Assembly (NCBI RefSeq): GCF_000621785.1
Contig: NZ_KK211346.1
Coordinates: 325,754 to 389,753, forward strand
Length of the DNA: 64,000 nucleotides
Source: Ruminococcus flavefaciens ND2009
Lineage (GTDB): Bacteria > Bacillota > Clostridia > Oscillospirales > Ruminococcaceae
Reading direction: 5' to 3'
Shown: positions 44,554-53,170 of the stretch, piece after piece
Layout of the letters: the number at the start of each line of letters is the position of its first letter
Position numbering within the stretch: the stretch's first letter is position 1
Notes under the pieces: model-generated
Database searches by the model: none
Told to the model about the DNA's origin: nothing
What the model saw: the letters and a program-made list of their open reading frames with translations, nothing else
Position numbers and translations under genes: made by a program

Positions 44554-45828
44554 ATGAATAAGTTCAATAAGTTCGCTGCTGCAGCTGCAGCATTTGCACT
44601 TGCTGTAACTACGGCAGGCTGCGGTGCGCCTGAAGCTATTACATTTGGTAAGGGAACACAGACAGCTCTTACAGTTGACGGTTATGAGGTGCCTGCAGGC
44701 GTATTTATTTATAATGAAATATCGGCATACAACAATGCTGCGTATGAGCTCTACACAAAGAACGGGTCAGAGCCTTCGCTTGACGACGTTAAGAACGCAA
44801 CTATAGAAGATCTTGATGCTACATCCTGGATCCAGAACAAGGCTACAGAGGCATGCAAGGATTTTGTTGCAAACGAGAAGGAATTCGAGAAGATCGGCGG
44901 CAAGCTCACAGATGAGGATCTTGATAATATCAAGGGAATCATTTCGGCAAACTCCGCCAATACCATGTTCTCCGAGAACGGTATCGGTGAAGATTCTCTG
45001 AGAAAGATCATTGAGAACTCATACAAGCAGGACGCTATCTTCAAGCACTATTACGGTATCGGCGGCGAGAAGGGCTGCTCAGAGGACGAGCTCAAGGAAT
45101 ACTTCCAGGATAAGACGACCAGAGTCAAGTACTTCACTATAAGTCTTCAGGACGAGAACGGCGAGAAGTATGATGCTGATGAGATCCGTGAGCTCAACAA
45201 GATGGCAGACAAGTATGTCAAGGACATCAACGCCGAGAAGTCTGACGAGGCTAAGCTCAAAAAGATAGACGAGTGTGAGGAAGAGTACAACGAGTTTGCT
45301 AAGAAGCGTGCCGAGGAGGCTGCGAAGAAGGCTGCTGAGGAAGCGGGCGAAGTTTACACAACCACAACAACAGTTGCAACTACAACAGCTTCCGGTGAAA
45401 CAACTACTACAACTACAACTGATCCTTATGCTAATGAGGTAACAGTTACAAAGTACACTACAACAGCTGCTGATGAAAGCAAAAATGCAGTTACAACAAC
45501 AATTTCTGCCGAGGCTGAGGCTTCACAGAAGGCATTCAGAGATTATAACAGCTATCTCTTTGATAAGCTGGGATACTACAAGGCTGAGAAGTATGAGTAC
45601 GATGAGAATACTCTTTATGTCGTTATCAAGGCTGACATCAAGGAGCGTATGACAGAGGATGACCTCTGGAGCGAGTCCAATATAGATTCCCTCCTCAGTG
45701 AGCGCTATTACGAGGACTTTGAGAACATGATGAAGGGTATCGCAGAGGGATACGACTTAAATAAGAATTCCTCAGCATACAGAAAGTTCAGTCCCTTCAA
45801 GCTCAAGCTTGAGACCGAAAACGCATAA
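44554..45828 (+). CDS. PrsA/SurA-like lipoprotein with Thr-rich region
   Basis: 424 residues. Lipoprotein signal ending TTAGCG (lipid Cys). The domain from about residue 25 to 205 has the helical SurA_N-type layout of PrsA foldases (IQNKATEACKDFVANEKEF, SYKQDAIFKHYYG, ELKEYFQDKTTRVKYFT). A parvulin PPIase is not evident; instead there is a coiled region and a Thr-rich stretch (about 265-320), then a C-terminal helical domain. It probably folds secreted proteins outside the membrane. ATG 44554 with GGAGG is preferred to an earlier ATG (44479) that lies upstream of the promoter -10. Confidence 0.75.
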   Translation: MNKFNKFAAAAAAFALAVTTAGCGAPEAITFGKGTQTALTVDGYEVPAGVFIYNEISAYNNAAYELYTKNGSEPSLDDVKNATIEDLDATSWIQNKATEACKDFVANEKEFEKIGGKLTDEDLDNIKGIISANSANTMFSENGIGEDSLRKIIENSYKQDAIFKHYYGIGGEKGCSEDELKEYFQDKTTRVKYFTISLQDENGEKYDADEIRELNKMADKYVKDINAEKSDEAKLKKIDECEEEYNEFAKKRAEEAAKKAAEEAGEVYTTTTTVATTTASGETTTTTTTDPYANEVTVTKYTTTAADESKNAVTTTISAEAEASQKAFRDYNSYLFDKLGYYKAEKYEYDENTLYVVIKADIKERMTEDDLWSESNIDSLLSERYYEDFENMMKGIAEGYDLNKNSSAYRKFSPFKLKLETENA

Positions 45829-45833
45829 AGATC

Positions 45834-45861
45834 AAAGGCTGCCCGAGGGCAGCCTTTTTTT
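45834..45861. terminator. Terminator between lipoprotein and dnaI
   Basis: GGCTGCC, CGAG loop, GGCAGCC with T7. Confidence 0.85.
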
Positions 45862-46819
45862 ATGTCATATTTCGTTTCTGAAGCCTTACATCTTCACCTC
45901 TGAATTCGAGGCAGGAGTAAGAGGACACTATTCGCGACATCACTCTCTTGTCATAGCGGCGGGAAATACCGGACAGATCAAGGTTTGTGCTTATGATCGA
46001 AGGCTTGCCGCGGTTGAGTCTTGTATTGATGATGTTGTAGATAGTTGCGTTATAGAATGGGGTCTCATATTCAGTACCCAGGTCGTCCAGGATCAGCAGA
46101 TCGGTATCCATGACCAGATCTATCATATCCGAGGAGTGTTCATAGCTGAAGTGCTCCTTTTCGATACTGCGGAGAATGTTGATTGCCGAATCGTAAATGA
46201 CGCCGTAGCCCTTTTCCAGAACCTTGTTTGCGATGGCAAGTGAAAGGTGAGTTTTTCCGAGACCTGTCTGACCGAACATGAGTATGCTCCTTGACTGAGG
46301 TGTGAAGGTGCTTGCATACTGCATGGTGTATTCAAGGATATTCTTCATGGCATTGTAATTCTCGCCTGAATAATAGGAGAGTGAGAAGCTTTCAAAGTTT
46401 GAAAGACTCAGCTGGGAGCTCTTGTTCAGCTGGTCCGCAGCCAGTTTCCCGCATACAGCTTTGAAGCAGTCGCAGAACTGGCTGCCGATATATCCCCGGT
46501 CACAGCATTTGGGGCAGGTATAGTGCATATCAAGATAATCCTCGGGGTAGCCGTACTCGGTGAGTATCTTCCTTGACATAGCCTGAGCGTCAAGGTTGTA
46601 TTTCTTCAGTTGTTCGATCTTTTCGGAAATATCCTGACCTCTGCCGTTTGTAATTATGGCGATAAGTTCTTTTCCCGTATTGAAAATGACATCATTGATC
46701 TCCCGTATCTGGGGGATCTTTTCATTTATCTCGCGGATACGCTCCTCATTTTCGGTCTCAGCCTTCTTTCGGCGGAGAGTGAGGACAGACTGTGCCTTAT
46801 CAAATATCTCGCTGTCCAT
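45860..46819 (-). CDS. dnaI: DnaI-type helicase loader
   Basis: 319-residue AAA+ ATPase that loads the replicative helicase. The N-terminal helical part has a Zn-binding CPKCCDRGYIGSQFCDCF, then Walker A FGQTGLGKTHLS, Walker B LLILDDLGTE, and a sensor ISTNLDLSGISRRYDKRVMSRI. The layout is that of B. subtilis DnaI. Downstream of a DnaD-domain gene, 10 bases apart, which is a frequent pairing in this group. Confidence 0.9.
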   Translation of the reverse strand: MDSEIFDKAQSVLTLRRKKAETENEERIREINEKIPQIREINDVIFNTGKELIAIITNGRGQDISEKIEQLKKYNLDAQAMSRKILTEYGYPEDYLDMHYTCPKCCDRGYIGSQFCDCFKAVCGKLAADQLNKSSQLSLSNFESFSLSYYSGENYNAMKNILEYTMQYASTFTPQSRSILMFGQTGLGKTHLSLAIANKVLEKGYGVIYDSAINILRSIEKEHFSYEHSSDMIDLVMDTDLLILDDLGTEYETPFYNATIYNIINTRLNRGKPSIISTNLDLSGISRRYDKRVMSRIVSSYSCLEFRGEDVRLQKRNMT

Positions 46820-46829
46820 TTTTACCTCC

Positions 46830-47825
46830 TCAATACAGGAATTTGTTTATCACAGAATTGTATTTTTCAATATCTGTATCGTCGGGCTCGCTCTTGCTGC
46901 CCGCTTTTTTCTTTTTGTACTCGCTCTCGGCAGCCTGAACGTCCTGGACGGTCTTGAATCCGCTGCTCTGCCAGGAGAGGAGTATTTTGTTTATGTAATT
47001 GAAGTTGAGCTTGTTTATCTGCTCCATAGTTTTTTCGTAGGCAAGCTTTATGAGTTCAAGGCTTATATCGGCATTTTTCCACTGCTGAATGAACTCATTC
47101 TGCTTGGTGGTTGGACGGCTCTGCATCTGAAACAGCTTCGCTATCTTTGCGGAGTATTCCTTGGAAGCGGTCATACGCTGTATCTCGTCCTGAGCGGCGT
47201 TTATGGTGTTTATATCATTCTCAGCCCAGACGGAGGCGATCTTCTCCATATAAGCTGTGTTGATCTTTTCGATAGAGGCGCAGTATGAGATAAGAGTGAT
47301 AATGACCTCTTTTTTCAGTCCCAGGTGATCGTACATCCAGATCATTGAGTTCATCTGGCTGTTTTTGAGGGCTCCGAGGATACTTTCTGCGATCTTGAAA
47401 AGCTCTCGTATATCCTGGGAGTTGTCCATAATCGAGGCGATTTCCGAGCCGCTCAGATTGGTCTTGTGATCGGGCATAGGTTCAGCCGAACTGTTTACAG
47501 GCTGCTGAACGGGCTGGACGGGCGTGATCTCGGTCTGCTGTGGCATTATAGACTTCACAGGCGTTGCGGAAATATTTGTCTGAGGGCTGAGTACATTTGC
47601 CTGCTGCCAGAAAATAACAGCTTCCTCGGTCTCCTCGGCGGAAACACCTGTGTTGGCGGAGATCTCCTCTGTGGAGCACATCTTTCCCGAGCATCTGAGC
47701 AGATAAAGAAGAACCTTTATCTGGTTGCCTGAAGCAAGCTTGAGAAAGTTATCGGCAACTATAAAAGGGACACCGAACATTGCACCCCAGATACCGCAGT
47801 TTACCTTGAATTCCAAAAAAGACAC
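46830..47825 (-). CDS. DnaD-domain replication initiation protein
   Basis: 331 residues. The N-terminal winged helix region (about 1-85; ASGNQIKVLLYLLRC) and a C-terminal DnaD domain (about 190-290; YDHLGLKKEVIITLISYC, AEWNDINTINAAQDEI-like, NKILLSWQSSGFKTVQDVQ) match DnaB/DnaD primosome proteins, which remodel DNA for helicase loading. GGAGGTG lies close to the start. It is followed directly by dnaI. Confidence 0.88.
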   Translation of the reverse strand: MSFLEFKVNCGIWGAMFGVPFIVADNFLKLASGNQIKVLLYLLRCSGKMCSTEEISANTGVSAEETEEAVIFWQQANVLSPQTNISATPVKSIMPQQTEITPVQPVQQPVNSSAEPMPDHKTNLSGSEIASIMDNSQDIRELFKIAESILGALKNSQMNSMIWMYDHLGLKKEVIITLISYCASIEKINTAYMEKIASVWAENDINTINAAQDEIQRMTASKEYSAKIAKLFQMQSRPTTKQNEFIQQWKNADISLELIKLAYEKTMEQINKLNFNYINKILLSWQSSGFKTVQDVQAAESEYKKKKAGSKSEPDDTDIEKYNSVINKFLY

Positions 47826-47942
47826 CTCCGAAAAAATACTGCAAGTGATATTATATCATATTATTTCTTAAATTGCAAGAACGCAGTATAAAGTTTCAGC
47901 CTATAAGAATAATGGTGCGAAAAAAGGGCAGATCAAAGGCTG

Positions 47943-48386
47943 TTAATTGTCGGCTGTAAGGAGCGCGATAGCTTTTCTGTATTTCTCTATGCGCTGCAAG
48001 GTCTTTTCGCTGCTGCGAATGCTCTTGTCCCTGATACGGGAAATATCTGAATTATGGCGCAGGTCTGCAAGCTTTACTACACGGGCAGCAGGGGACTCTT
48101 TTATCTTCATGATATAGTCGAAGTAGTCCGTAGCCTTATCATGGGTGAGAAGCTTCAATGCCCTTGTTATCTCCTCGGGAAACTCAATTTCAAGCTCCTC
48201 GATGGTAATGTCGGTGTCTTCAACAACATCATGAAGAAGGGCGATGCACACAGTCACCTCGTCCTTCATCTGCTCTGCAAGATGAAAAGGGTGGAAAATA
48301 TAGGGGAGACCGCTTTTGTCAGTCTGTCCCTGGTGAGCATCATAAGCCAGCTTCATTGCTTTACAGGTGAGATCTGTGTAGATCAT
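47943..48386 (-). CDS. HD-domain hydrolase (RelA/SpoT N-terminal-like, single domain)
   Basis: 147 residues. HD motifs include AMKLAYDAHQGQTDKSGLPYIFHP, ALLHDVVEDTD and VVKLADLRHN, as in ppGpp hydrolase domains, but without synthetase, TGS or ACT domains; stand-alone hydrolases are known. ATG 48386 with AGGAG upstream overlaps the stop of the upstream epimerase gene (ATGA). Substrate inferred, not shown. Confidence 0.88.
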   Translation of the reverse strand: MIYTDLTCKAMKLAYDAHQGQTDKSGLPYIFHPFHLAEQMKDEVTVCIALLHDVVEDTDITIEELEIEFPEEITRALKLLTHDKATDYFDYIMKIKESPAARVVKLADLRHNSDISRIRDKSIRSSEKTLQRIEKYRKAIALLTADN

Positions 48387-49291
48387 TTCAGTATCTCCTT
48401 GTTTGAGTCGATAAAATCCATAAGCCGCTTGCGGACGATATTGCTGCGGTTGTTTCTGAACCACTCATAGGATAGCTTCATGGACTCGGCAAGGGGAGTG
48501 AGCTCAGGCAACAACGCTGACATATCGGAAACATCGAGTATGTATTCATAATCATAGAACGGGAAGTAGCTCCTCTGCGGCACACCGCTGTGAACTTCAC
48601 TGAAAACAGGCTCTGTACCTGCTGTTTCATAGCAGAGCTTTACCCATTCACGGATGGTCACAGCCTTCGGATAACCTACATTGAAAATGTATTTATCAGG
48701 TGCCTTTTCAATTAGAAGCTCAATAAATCTGCACAGATCGCCGATATGGAAAAATTGCAGTTTCATGCTGCCGTCTCGGGGCAGGTAGAAGGTGCGCCCC
48801 TGCTCTGCGCACTCAAACACAAAAGCTTCGCGGTGGAGATTGTTCATTGGACCGCAGAGGTATGGCGGACGCAGGATATATGCACTGGGAACTCTCGCTG
48901 TAAGAGCTTTCTCGGCGGATATTTTGTCTGTGCCGTATTTTCCCCATATTGAATTTGCACCTACAGGACTGCTCTCACTGAATGGCTGCGGCAGAGTCTC
49001 GGGGTAAACTGCACTGGAGCTTATCAGTATATAGTGTCCGAAGCTGCCGAGACCGTCCAGAAGGTGATTTACGTCATCGGCGGTGTAAGCTGTTACATCA
49101 ATGACAGCGTCAAAGTGCTTATCTCTGAGGGCGTCGCCAAGAGCATGACGGTCTGCGATGATCGGCGTAACATTTTCAGGCTGCGGTTTTGAGCCTCGGT
49201 TGAGAACATAGACCCTATGTCCTTTTGATGCAAAATACTCTGCGGTATATCGGCTTGCAAAGACGGTACCGCCTGTTACGAGAATATCCAT
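48383..49291 (-). CDS. NAD-dependent epimerase/dehydratase
   Basis: 302 residues, extended SDR. The N-terminal Rossmann motif is ILVTGGTVFASRYTAEYF, with a variable T-V-F in place of the usual GxxG. The Ser-Tyr-Lys pattern is seen in LISSSAVYPE, and NVGYPKAVTIREWV. Sugar-nucleotide epimerases of this type are common; the substrate is not evident. GGAGG lies seven bases before ATG 49291. Coupled to the HD hydrolase. Confidence 0.86.
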   Translation of the reverse strand: MDILVTGGTVFASRYTAEYFASKGHRVYVLNRGSKPQPENVTPIIADRHALGDALRDKHFDAVIDVTAYTADDVNHLLDGLGSFGHYILISSSAVYPETLPQPFSESSPVGANSIWGKYGTDKISAEKALTARVPSAYILRPPYLCGPMNNLHREAFVFECAEQGRTFYLPRDGSMKLQFFHIGDLCRFIELLIEKAPDKYIFNVGYPKAVTIREWVKLCYETAGTEPVFSEVHSGVPQRSYFPFYDYEYILDVSDMSALLPELTPLAESMKLSYEWFRNNRSNIVRKRLMDFIDSNKEILK

Positions 49292-49381
49292 AGCTTCCTC
49301 CTTATGAATTAACGATACAATTATTATATCATTAACGCGTAAAAAGAGCAAGGTGGATACTTCACAATAACGGGAAATGTA

Positions 49382-50065
49382 TCAGAAAGCGCTGCTGTCG
49401 AATTCTTTTTTCAGCTTTCCGATAGCTTTTTTCTCAATTCGTGAGACGTAGGAGCGTGATATGCTCATTTTTTTCGCTGTTTCGTTCTGAGTGTGTGGTG
49501 AGCTGCCGTAAAGACCATAGCGATAGGTGAGAATTTCAAGCTCCCTTTTGTCGAGGCAGGTCCTGATGAAGCTGTATAGCTGACGAGAGCGGATAAGTAT
49601 ATCCACCTGTTCGTGAATGTCAACACCATCGTCTATAAGATCCATGAGGGTCAGGGTGTTTCCGTCCTTGTCGGTCTCAACGGGCTCGTTTATATAAATG
49701 TCCCCGGCGGATTTTTTTGCGGCGCGGAATTGCATGAGTATCTCGTTTTCGATGCAGCGACTTGCGTAAGTGGCAAATTTTGAGCCTTTGGTATAGTCGA
49801 AAGTGGACACTGCTTTGATAAGACCAACTGTTCCGACTGAAATGAGTTCGTCCTGTTCATCGGCGGAAGAAGCGTATTTCTTGACAATGTGGGCAACAAG
49901 TCTCAGATTATGCTCTATGAGATGGCTTCGGGCTTTGTTATCTCCGTGTGACATTGCTTCAAAGCATTGGAGCTCCTCTTTTTTTGAAAGTGGCTTGGGA
50001 AAAACGGAAGAGTTTTCAACGTGAAGGGCAAAAAAGAAAAATGTCCTGAGTAATTCAATGAGCAT
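49382..50065 (-). CDS. sigK: Sporulation sigma factor sigma-K
   Basis: 227 residues. A 20-residue hydrophobic N-terminus (MLIELLRTFFFFALH) looks like the pro-sequence removed in the mother cell. Region 2: ARSHLIEHNLRLVAHIVKKY, LISVGTVGLIKAVSTFD, FATYASRCIENEILMQFR; region 4: LTYRYGLYG, ARKK-like MSISRSYVSRIEKKAIGK. The LIEHNLRLVAHIVKK segment favours sigma-K over sigma-E. The gene is whole, not interrupted by a skin-type element. GGAGGTATC precedes the ATG. Confidence 0.92.
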   Translation of the reverse strand: MLIELLRTFFFFALHVENSSVFPKPLSKKEELQCFEAMSHGDNKARSHLIEHNLRLVAHIVKKYASSADEQDELISVGTVGLIKAVSTFDYTKGSKFATYASRCIENEILMQFRAAKKSAGDIYINEPVETDKDGNTLTLMDLIDDGVDIHEQVDILIRSRQLYSFIRTCLDKRELEILTYRYGLYGSSPHTQNETAKKMSISRSYVSRIEKKAIGKLKKEFDSSAF

Positions 50066-50095
50066 ATGCGGATACCTCCAGAAGTTCTATGGCAC

Positions 50096-50127
50096 ATTGT
50101 ATGCGGAACTGCATGGACAATATATTC
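50096..50127 (-). promoter_or_regulatory. Sigma-E type promoter upstream of sigK
   Basis: Minus-strand -10 CATACAAT (50103-50096) and -35 core ATATT (50123-50119, within GAATATATT), 15-base spacer, agree with the sigma-E consensus. The leader is about 24 bases. Confidence 0.65.
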
Positions 50128-50197
50128 AAATCAAAAATATTGACAAATCTCTTCTTGCTTTTTACTGTTAAAATTACGGAAAAAGCATAGCTAACTA

Positions 50198-50226
50198 TTG
50201 ACGGAAAGGGATAAATATTATATAAT
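50198..50226 (+). promoter_or_regulatory. Sigma-A promoter of the rpe operon
   Basis: TTGACG and TATAAT, 17-base spacer; leader of about 70 bases to TTG 50300. The 50066-50299 gap holds only this and the sigK promoter. Confidence 0.75.
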
Positions 50227-50299
50227 AATAGTGTATGGTTTTTGAAAGATCTATTTTTGCCTGAAGTTTAAGGCGAATGAATTCGGAAGAAGTGATAAA

Positions 50300-50959
50300 T
50301 TGAAGAATTATGTTTCAGCCTCCGTGCTGAGCGCGGATATGCTTGAGCTGAAAAATGAGATAAAAAAGCTTGAACAAAGCAATATCGATATGCTCCATTT
50401 TGATGTGATGGACGGCATTTTCGTGGATAATATCACATTCGGTCTCCCCGTCCTCAGACAGGTCAGGGCGGCTACGGATATGACTCTCGATGTGCACCTT
50501 ATGATAACCGATCCGCTGAAGTACATTGATAATTTTGCGGATTTCGGCGCTGATATTATTTCATTTCACATTGAAAGTGAAAGCGATACTATGTCTGTCA
50601 TCAAGGCTATAAAGGCGAAGCGGATCAAAGCTTCCATTGCCATAAGGCCTGCTACTCCTGCTGAGAGCGTATATGAGTTTCTTCCCTTTGTGGATATGAT
50701 ACTGGTGATGACCGTAGAGCCCGGCTTCGGCGGTCAGAGCTTCATTCCCGAGACCCTTGACAAGGTAAGAGCTGTCAGGGAGAGGATCAGGGAGCTTGGG
50801 CTTGAAGTTGACGTTGAGGTAGATGGAGGCATCAATTCCGATACAGCTGCTGCAGTGAGGGCGGCAGGTGCCAATGTGCTGGTATCGGGAAGCTTCCTTT
50901 TCGGGGCGCAGGATATGGCTGCTGCTTCGGAATCTCTCAGGAAAGACATATCATGCTGA
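50300..50959 (+). CDS. rpe: Ribulose-phosphate 3-epimerase
   Basis: 219-residue TIM barrel of the pentose phosphate pathway, interconverting ribulose and xylulose 5-phosphate. SASVLSADMLEL, the catalytic Asp in HFDVMDGIFVDN, HLMITDP, MTVEPGFGGQSFI and VDGGINSDTA are standard. The start is TTG 50300 with GGAAG nearby. The stop overlaps the next gene by seven bases. An allulose-6-phosphate epimerase is the other possibility. Confidence 0.92.
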   Translation: MKNYVSASVLSADMLELKNEIKKLEQSNIDMLHFDVMDGIFVDNITFGLPVLRQVRAATDMTLDVHLMITDPLKYIDNFADFGADIISFHIESESDTMSVIKAIKAKRIKASIAIRPATPAESVYEFLPFVDMILVMTVEPGFGGQSFIPETLDKVRAVRERIRELGLEVDVEVDGGINSDTAAAVRAAGANVLVSGSFLFGAQDMAAASESLRKDISC

Positions 50960-51951
50960 AAAAAGCAAGAAAAGAACGCCTTGTATGGCTGGATATAATG
51001 ATAACTCTCCTCACTCTTGAACTGATGTCCTATTTCTACTATGGTTTGCGTTCTGTTTTCCTTGCAGGTATATGTGTTCTGACAGGTTTTGCTGCGGAGC
51101 TTGTATCTGTGCGACTTATGAAGCGTAAATTCACTGCCGATGACCTGACATGTACATCCGATGCACTTATCCTCGCACTTATGTTTCCGGCGGTAATGGA
51201 CTATCATATCTCGGTGATCGCTGTGCTGTTCGCTATTATAGTCGCAAAGAACCTCTTCGGCGGTCGTCTGAATATGATATTCTCACCTGCGGCGGCGGCT
51301 TATGTGTTTGTTCTGACATCGTGGGAGCGTCAGCTTTTGCAGTATACAGAGCCTCATGTTAAGACAGGCTTTTTTGAAACACCCGACAATCTTGTTAAGT
51401 CAGCTTCTTATATTTTCGATCATACAGGAACCTTCAATCACACCGATTTTGAGGTCCTTCTCGGAAACTTCAGCGGTCCTGCGGGAGCTGTAAGTATTCT
51501 TCTGCTTGCAGTAGCAGCGGTGGTACTGATGATGAGAAGGAGTATTTCAGCAGGCGCATTTCTCGGAACTGTCTTTGGAACAGGACTTTTTGCTGTAATA
51601 ACTCCTATGGTCAGCTCAAGAGCTGATTCGCTGAAGTATTCACTTGTTACCAATATGGTGCTTTTCTCGGCAGTTTACATCGTCTCTGATGTAAGGATCG
51701 CTCCGAAAAGGGATTATTACGCTTTTTTCTACGGGTTGTTTATCGGCATAATCTCCTATATACTTGTGCTGACCGGTGCAAAGGAGAACGCCATAGTCAT
51801 TGTTTCGGTGCTGTTTACGCCTATTGCTCTCGGATTCAGACATCTTGAAAAGCAGATAGACAAAGCCGCACAGGAGCACGCACTCGCAGAGGCTGCGGCA
51901 GGCACTTCAGACGTGACCGCAGCAGGAGAGGAGGCGGTTTCCGATGACTGA
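50953..51951 (+). CDS. RnfD-like membrane protein without the FMN site
   Basis: 332 residues, about nine to ten membrane segments. GGRLNMIFSPAAAAYVF lines up with the RnfD/NqrB GGLGQNPFNPAMIGYV stretch, and the last helices (VSDVRIAPKRDYYAFFYGLFIG) also match. RnfD carries a covalent FMN on a Thr in a S-G-A-T context; I find no such motif here. The polar tail after residue 295 is Ala/Glu-rich. Overlaps rpe upstream (ATG in its last codons) and the RnfE-like gene by eight bases. Confidence 0.78.
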   Translation: MLKKARKERLVWLDIMITLLTLELMSYFYYGLRSVFLAGICVLTGFAAELVSVRLMKRKFTADDLTCTSDALILALMFPAVMDYHISVIAVLFAIIVAKNLFGGRLNMIFSPAAAAYVFVLTSWERQLLQYTEPHVKTGFFETPDNLVKSASYIFDHTGTFNHTDFEVLLGNFSGPAGAVSILLLAVAAVVLMMRRSISAGAFLGTVFGTGLFAVITPMVSSRADSLKYSLVTNMVLFSAVYIVSDVRIAPKRDYYAFFYGLFIGIISYILVLTGAKENAIVIVSVLFTPIALGFRHLEKQIDKAAQEHALAEAAAGTSDVTAAGEEAVSDD

Positions 51952-52582
51952 CCGCAAGAAAGCACTCCTTGGCGGAGTTCTTGGCGATAATATCGTATTA
52001 TCGGGACTCATGGTGATCTCTCCCGTAATAATCTGCGGAGACACGCTGAAAAATGCAGTAGCTCTTATATATGCCTTTTCGGCGATAACCTTCCTCTCGG
52101 TGCTCATATCTTCATTTGTACCGAAGAAGCTTCCATATACAGCCAAGGTGATAATCTACGCGCTTATATCAGCTCTGGTCTATATACCCGTTAAGCTTGC
52201 GGCACAGGAGTTCTATCCCGAGTCCATAGAGCGTATCGGCATATATTATCCGCTCCTTGCAGTGAATTCCCTTATCGTTTTCCAGACTGAGGCGAAGTTC
52301 TTCCGCATGAAGAAGGGCGATATGATAATATCACTGCTGAGCTGTATCGTCGGATTTGATATTGTTATGCTTCTGACGGGGTTTATACGTGAGCTCTTTG
52401 CCTACGGTACCATAAACAGCAGGATCGTAGATGTTAATACTCTTATCGGAGGTCTTTCACAGCCCTTTGGTGGATTTATCTTTCTCGGACTTATGTGCGG
52501 AGCTTACCGCTTTATCAGGGGACTTGTCTCGAGAAACAGCAATAATGATGTAAGGAGTGACGCTGATGTTTCTGATAAATGA
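51944..52582 (+). CDS. RnfE-like membrane protein lacking cluster ligands
   Basis: 212 residues, about six helices. It aligns with RnfE throughout: GVLGDNIVLSGLMVISPV for the family's KNNxxxxxLLGLCP, then GIYYPLLAVNSLIVFQTEA for GIFIPLIVTNCIVVGRAEA, and a final GGFIFLGLMCGAYRFI. Both cluster Cys (in GLCP and TNC) are replaced by Ser here. One Cys in VIICGD lies a few residues on from the first site and could not be excluded as a substitute. GGAGG precedes ATG 51944. Confidence 0.8.
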   Translation: MTDRKKALLGGVLGDNIVLSGLMVISPVIICGDTLKNAVALIYAFSAITFLSVLISSFVPKKLPYTAKVIIYALISALVYIPVKLAAQEFYPESIERIGIYYPLLAVNSLIVFQTEAKFFRMKKGDMIISLLSCIVGFDIVMLLTGFIRELFAYGTINSRIVDVNTLIGGLSQPFGGFIFLGLMCGAYRFIRGLVSRNSNNDVRSDADVSDK

Positions 52583-53138
52583 TCTCATTGCACTCCTTGC
52601 AGCTAACCTTATTCTTTCACAGGCGCTTGGAACGAGTACCATTTTCATAGCCGCCGGAAGCAGGAAGAACCTTATCGGTACTGCGGGTGTCATTACCGTA
52701 TTCACAACTATCGGAGCGGCAGCTGCCTACCTGATAGACCTTCTTATCCAGCCCTCTATAGCTGACCTGAGACTCCTTTTCTATACGATAGTCATAGGTA
52801 TTCTCTATGTTGCGCTTCTTGCGGCGGTCTACAGGTTCGCAAACAAATGGTTTGAGGAGCTTCGCAGGTATATCCATGTATCTGCTTTCAACTGTGCGGT
52901 CATGGGCACTCTGTTTACAATAAACAGCAGAGCTTCCATGGACGGCACTATGTTCAATCTCGGGGGATATGTTTCGGCAGGACTTGAGGCAGGCATCGGC
53001 TTCATAATCGCTGCACTTATACTTACTGCGGCGTATAAAAGGCTGAATTCATCAAAGGTGCCTGCATCGTTCAGAGGATTTCCTGCAATGCTTGTATATC
53101 TTGGAATTATATCAATGGCAGTATATTCGCTGAAGTAA
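52566..53138 (+). CDS. RnfA-like membrane protein with one of two cluster Cys
   Basis: 190 residues, about six helices, from ATG 52566 (AAGGAG eight bases upstream; the GTG at 52557 overlaps it). The N-terminal ANLILSQALGTSTIFIAA aligns with VNNFVLVKFLGLCPFMGV, so the family Cys is Ser; the second, in SAFNCAVMG (family TTNCAVLG), is kept. KVPASFRGFPAMLVYLGIISM ends it as in RnfA. Overlaps the RnfE-like gene by 17 bases. RnfB, RnfC and RnfG are absent from the window's neighbourhood. Confidence 0.8.
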   Translation: MFLINDLIALLAANLILSQALGTSTIFIAAGSRKNLIGTAGVITVFTTIGAAAAYLIDLLIQPSIADLRLLFYTIVIGILYVALLAAVYRFANKWFEELRRYIHVSAFNCAVMGTLFTINSRASMDGTMFNLGGYVSAGLEAGIGFIIAALILTAAYKRLNSSKVPASFRGFPAMLVYLGIISMAVYSLK

Positions 53139-53170
53139 CTGTAATATACTGATATAGGAGAGTTAGTTTA

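Noticed and set aside
49382-50065. sigK interrupted by a skin-like element
   Set aside because: The frame is continuous from start to stop.
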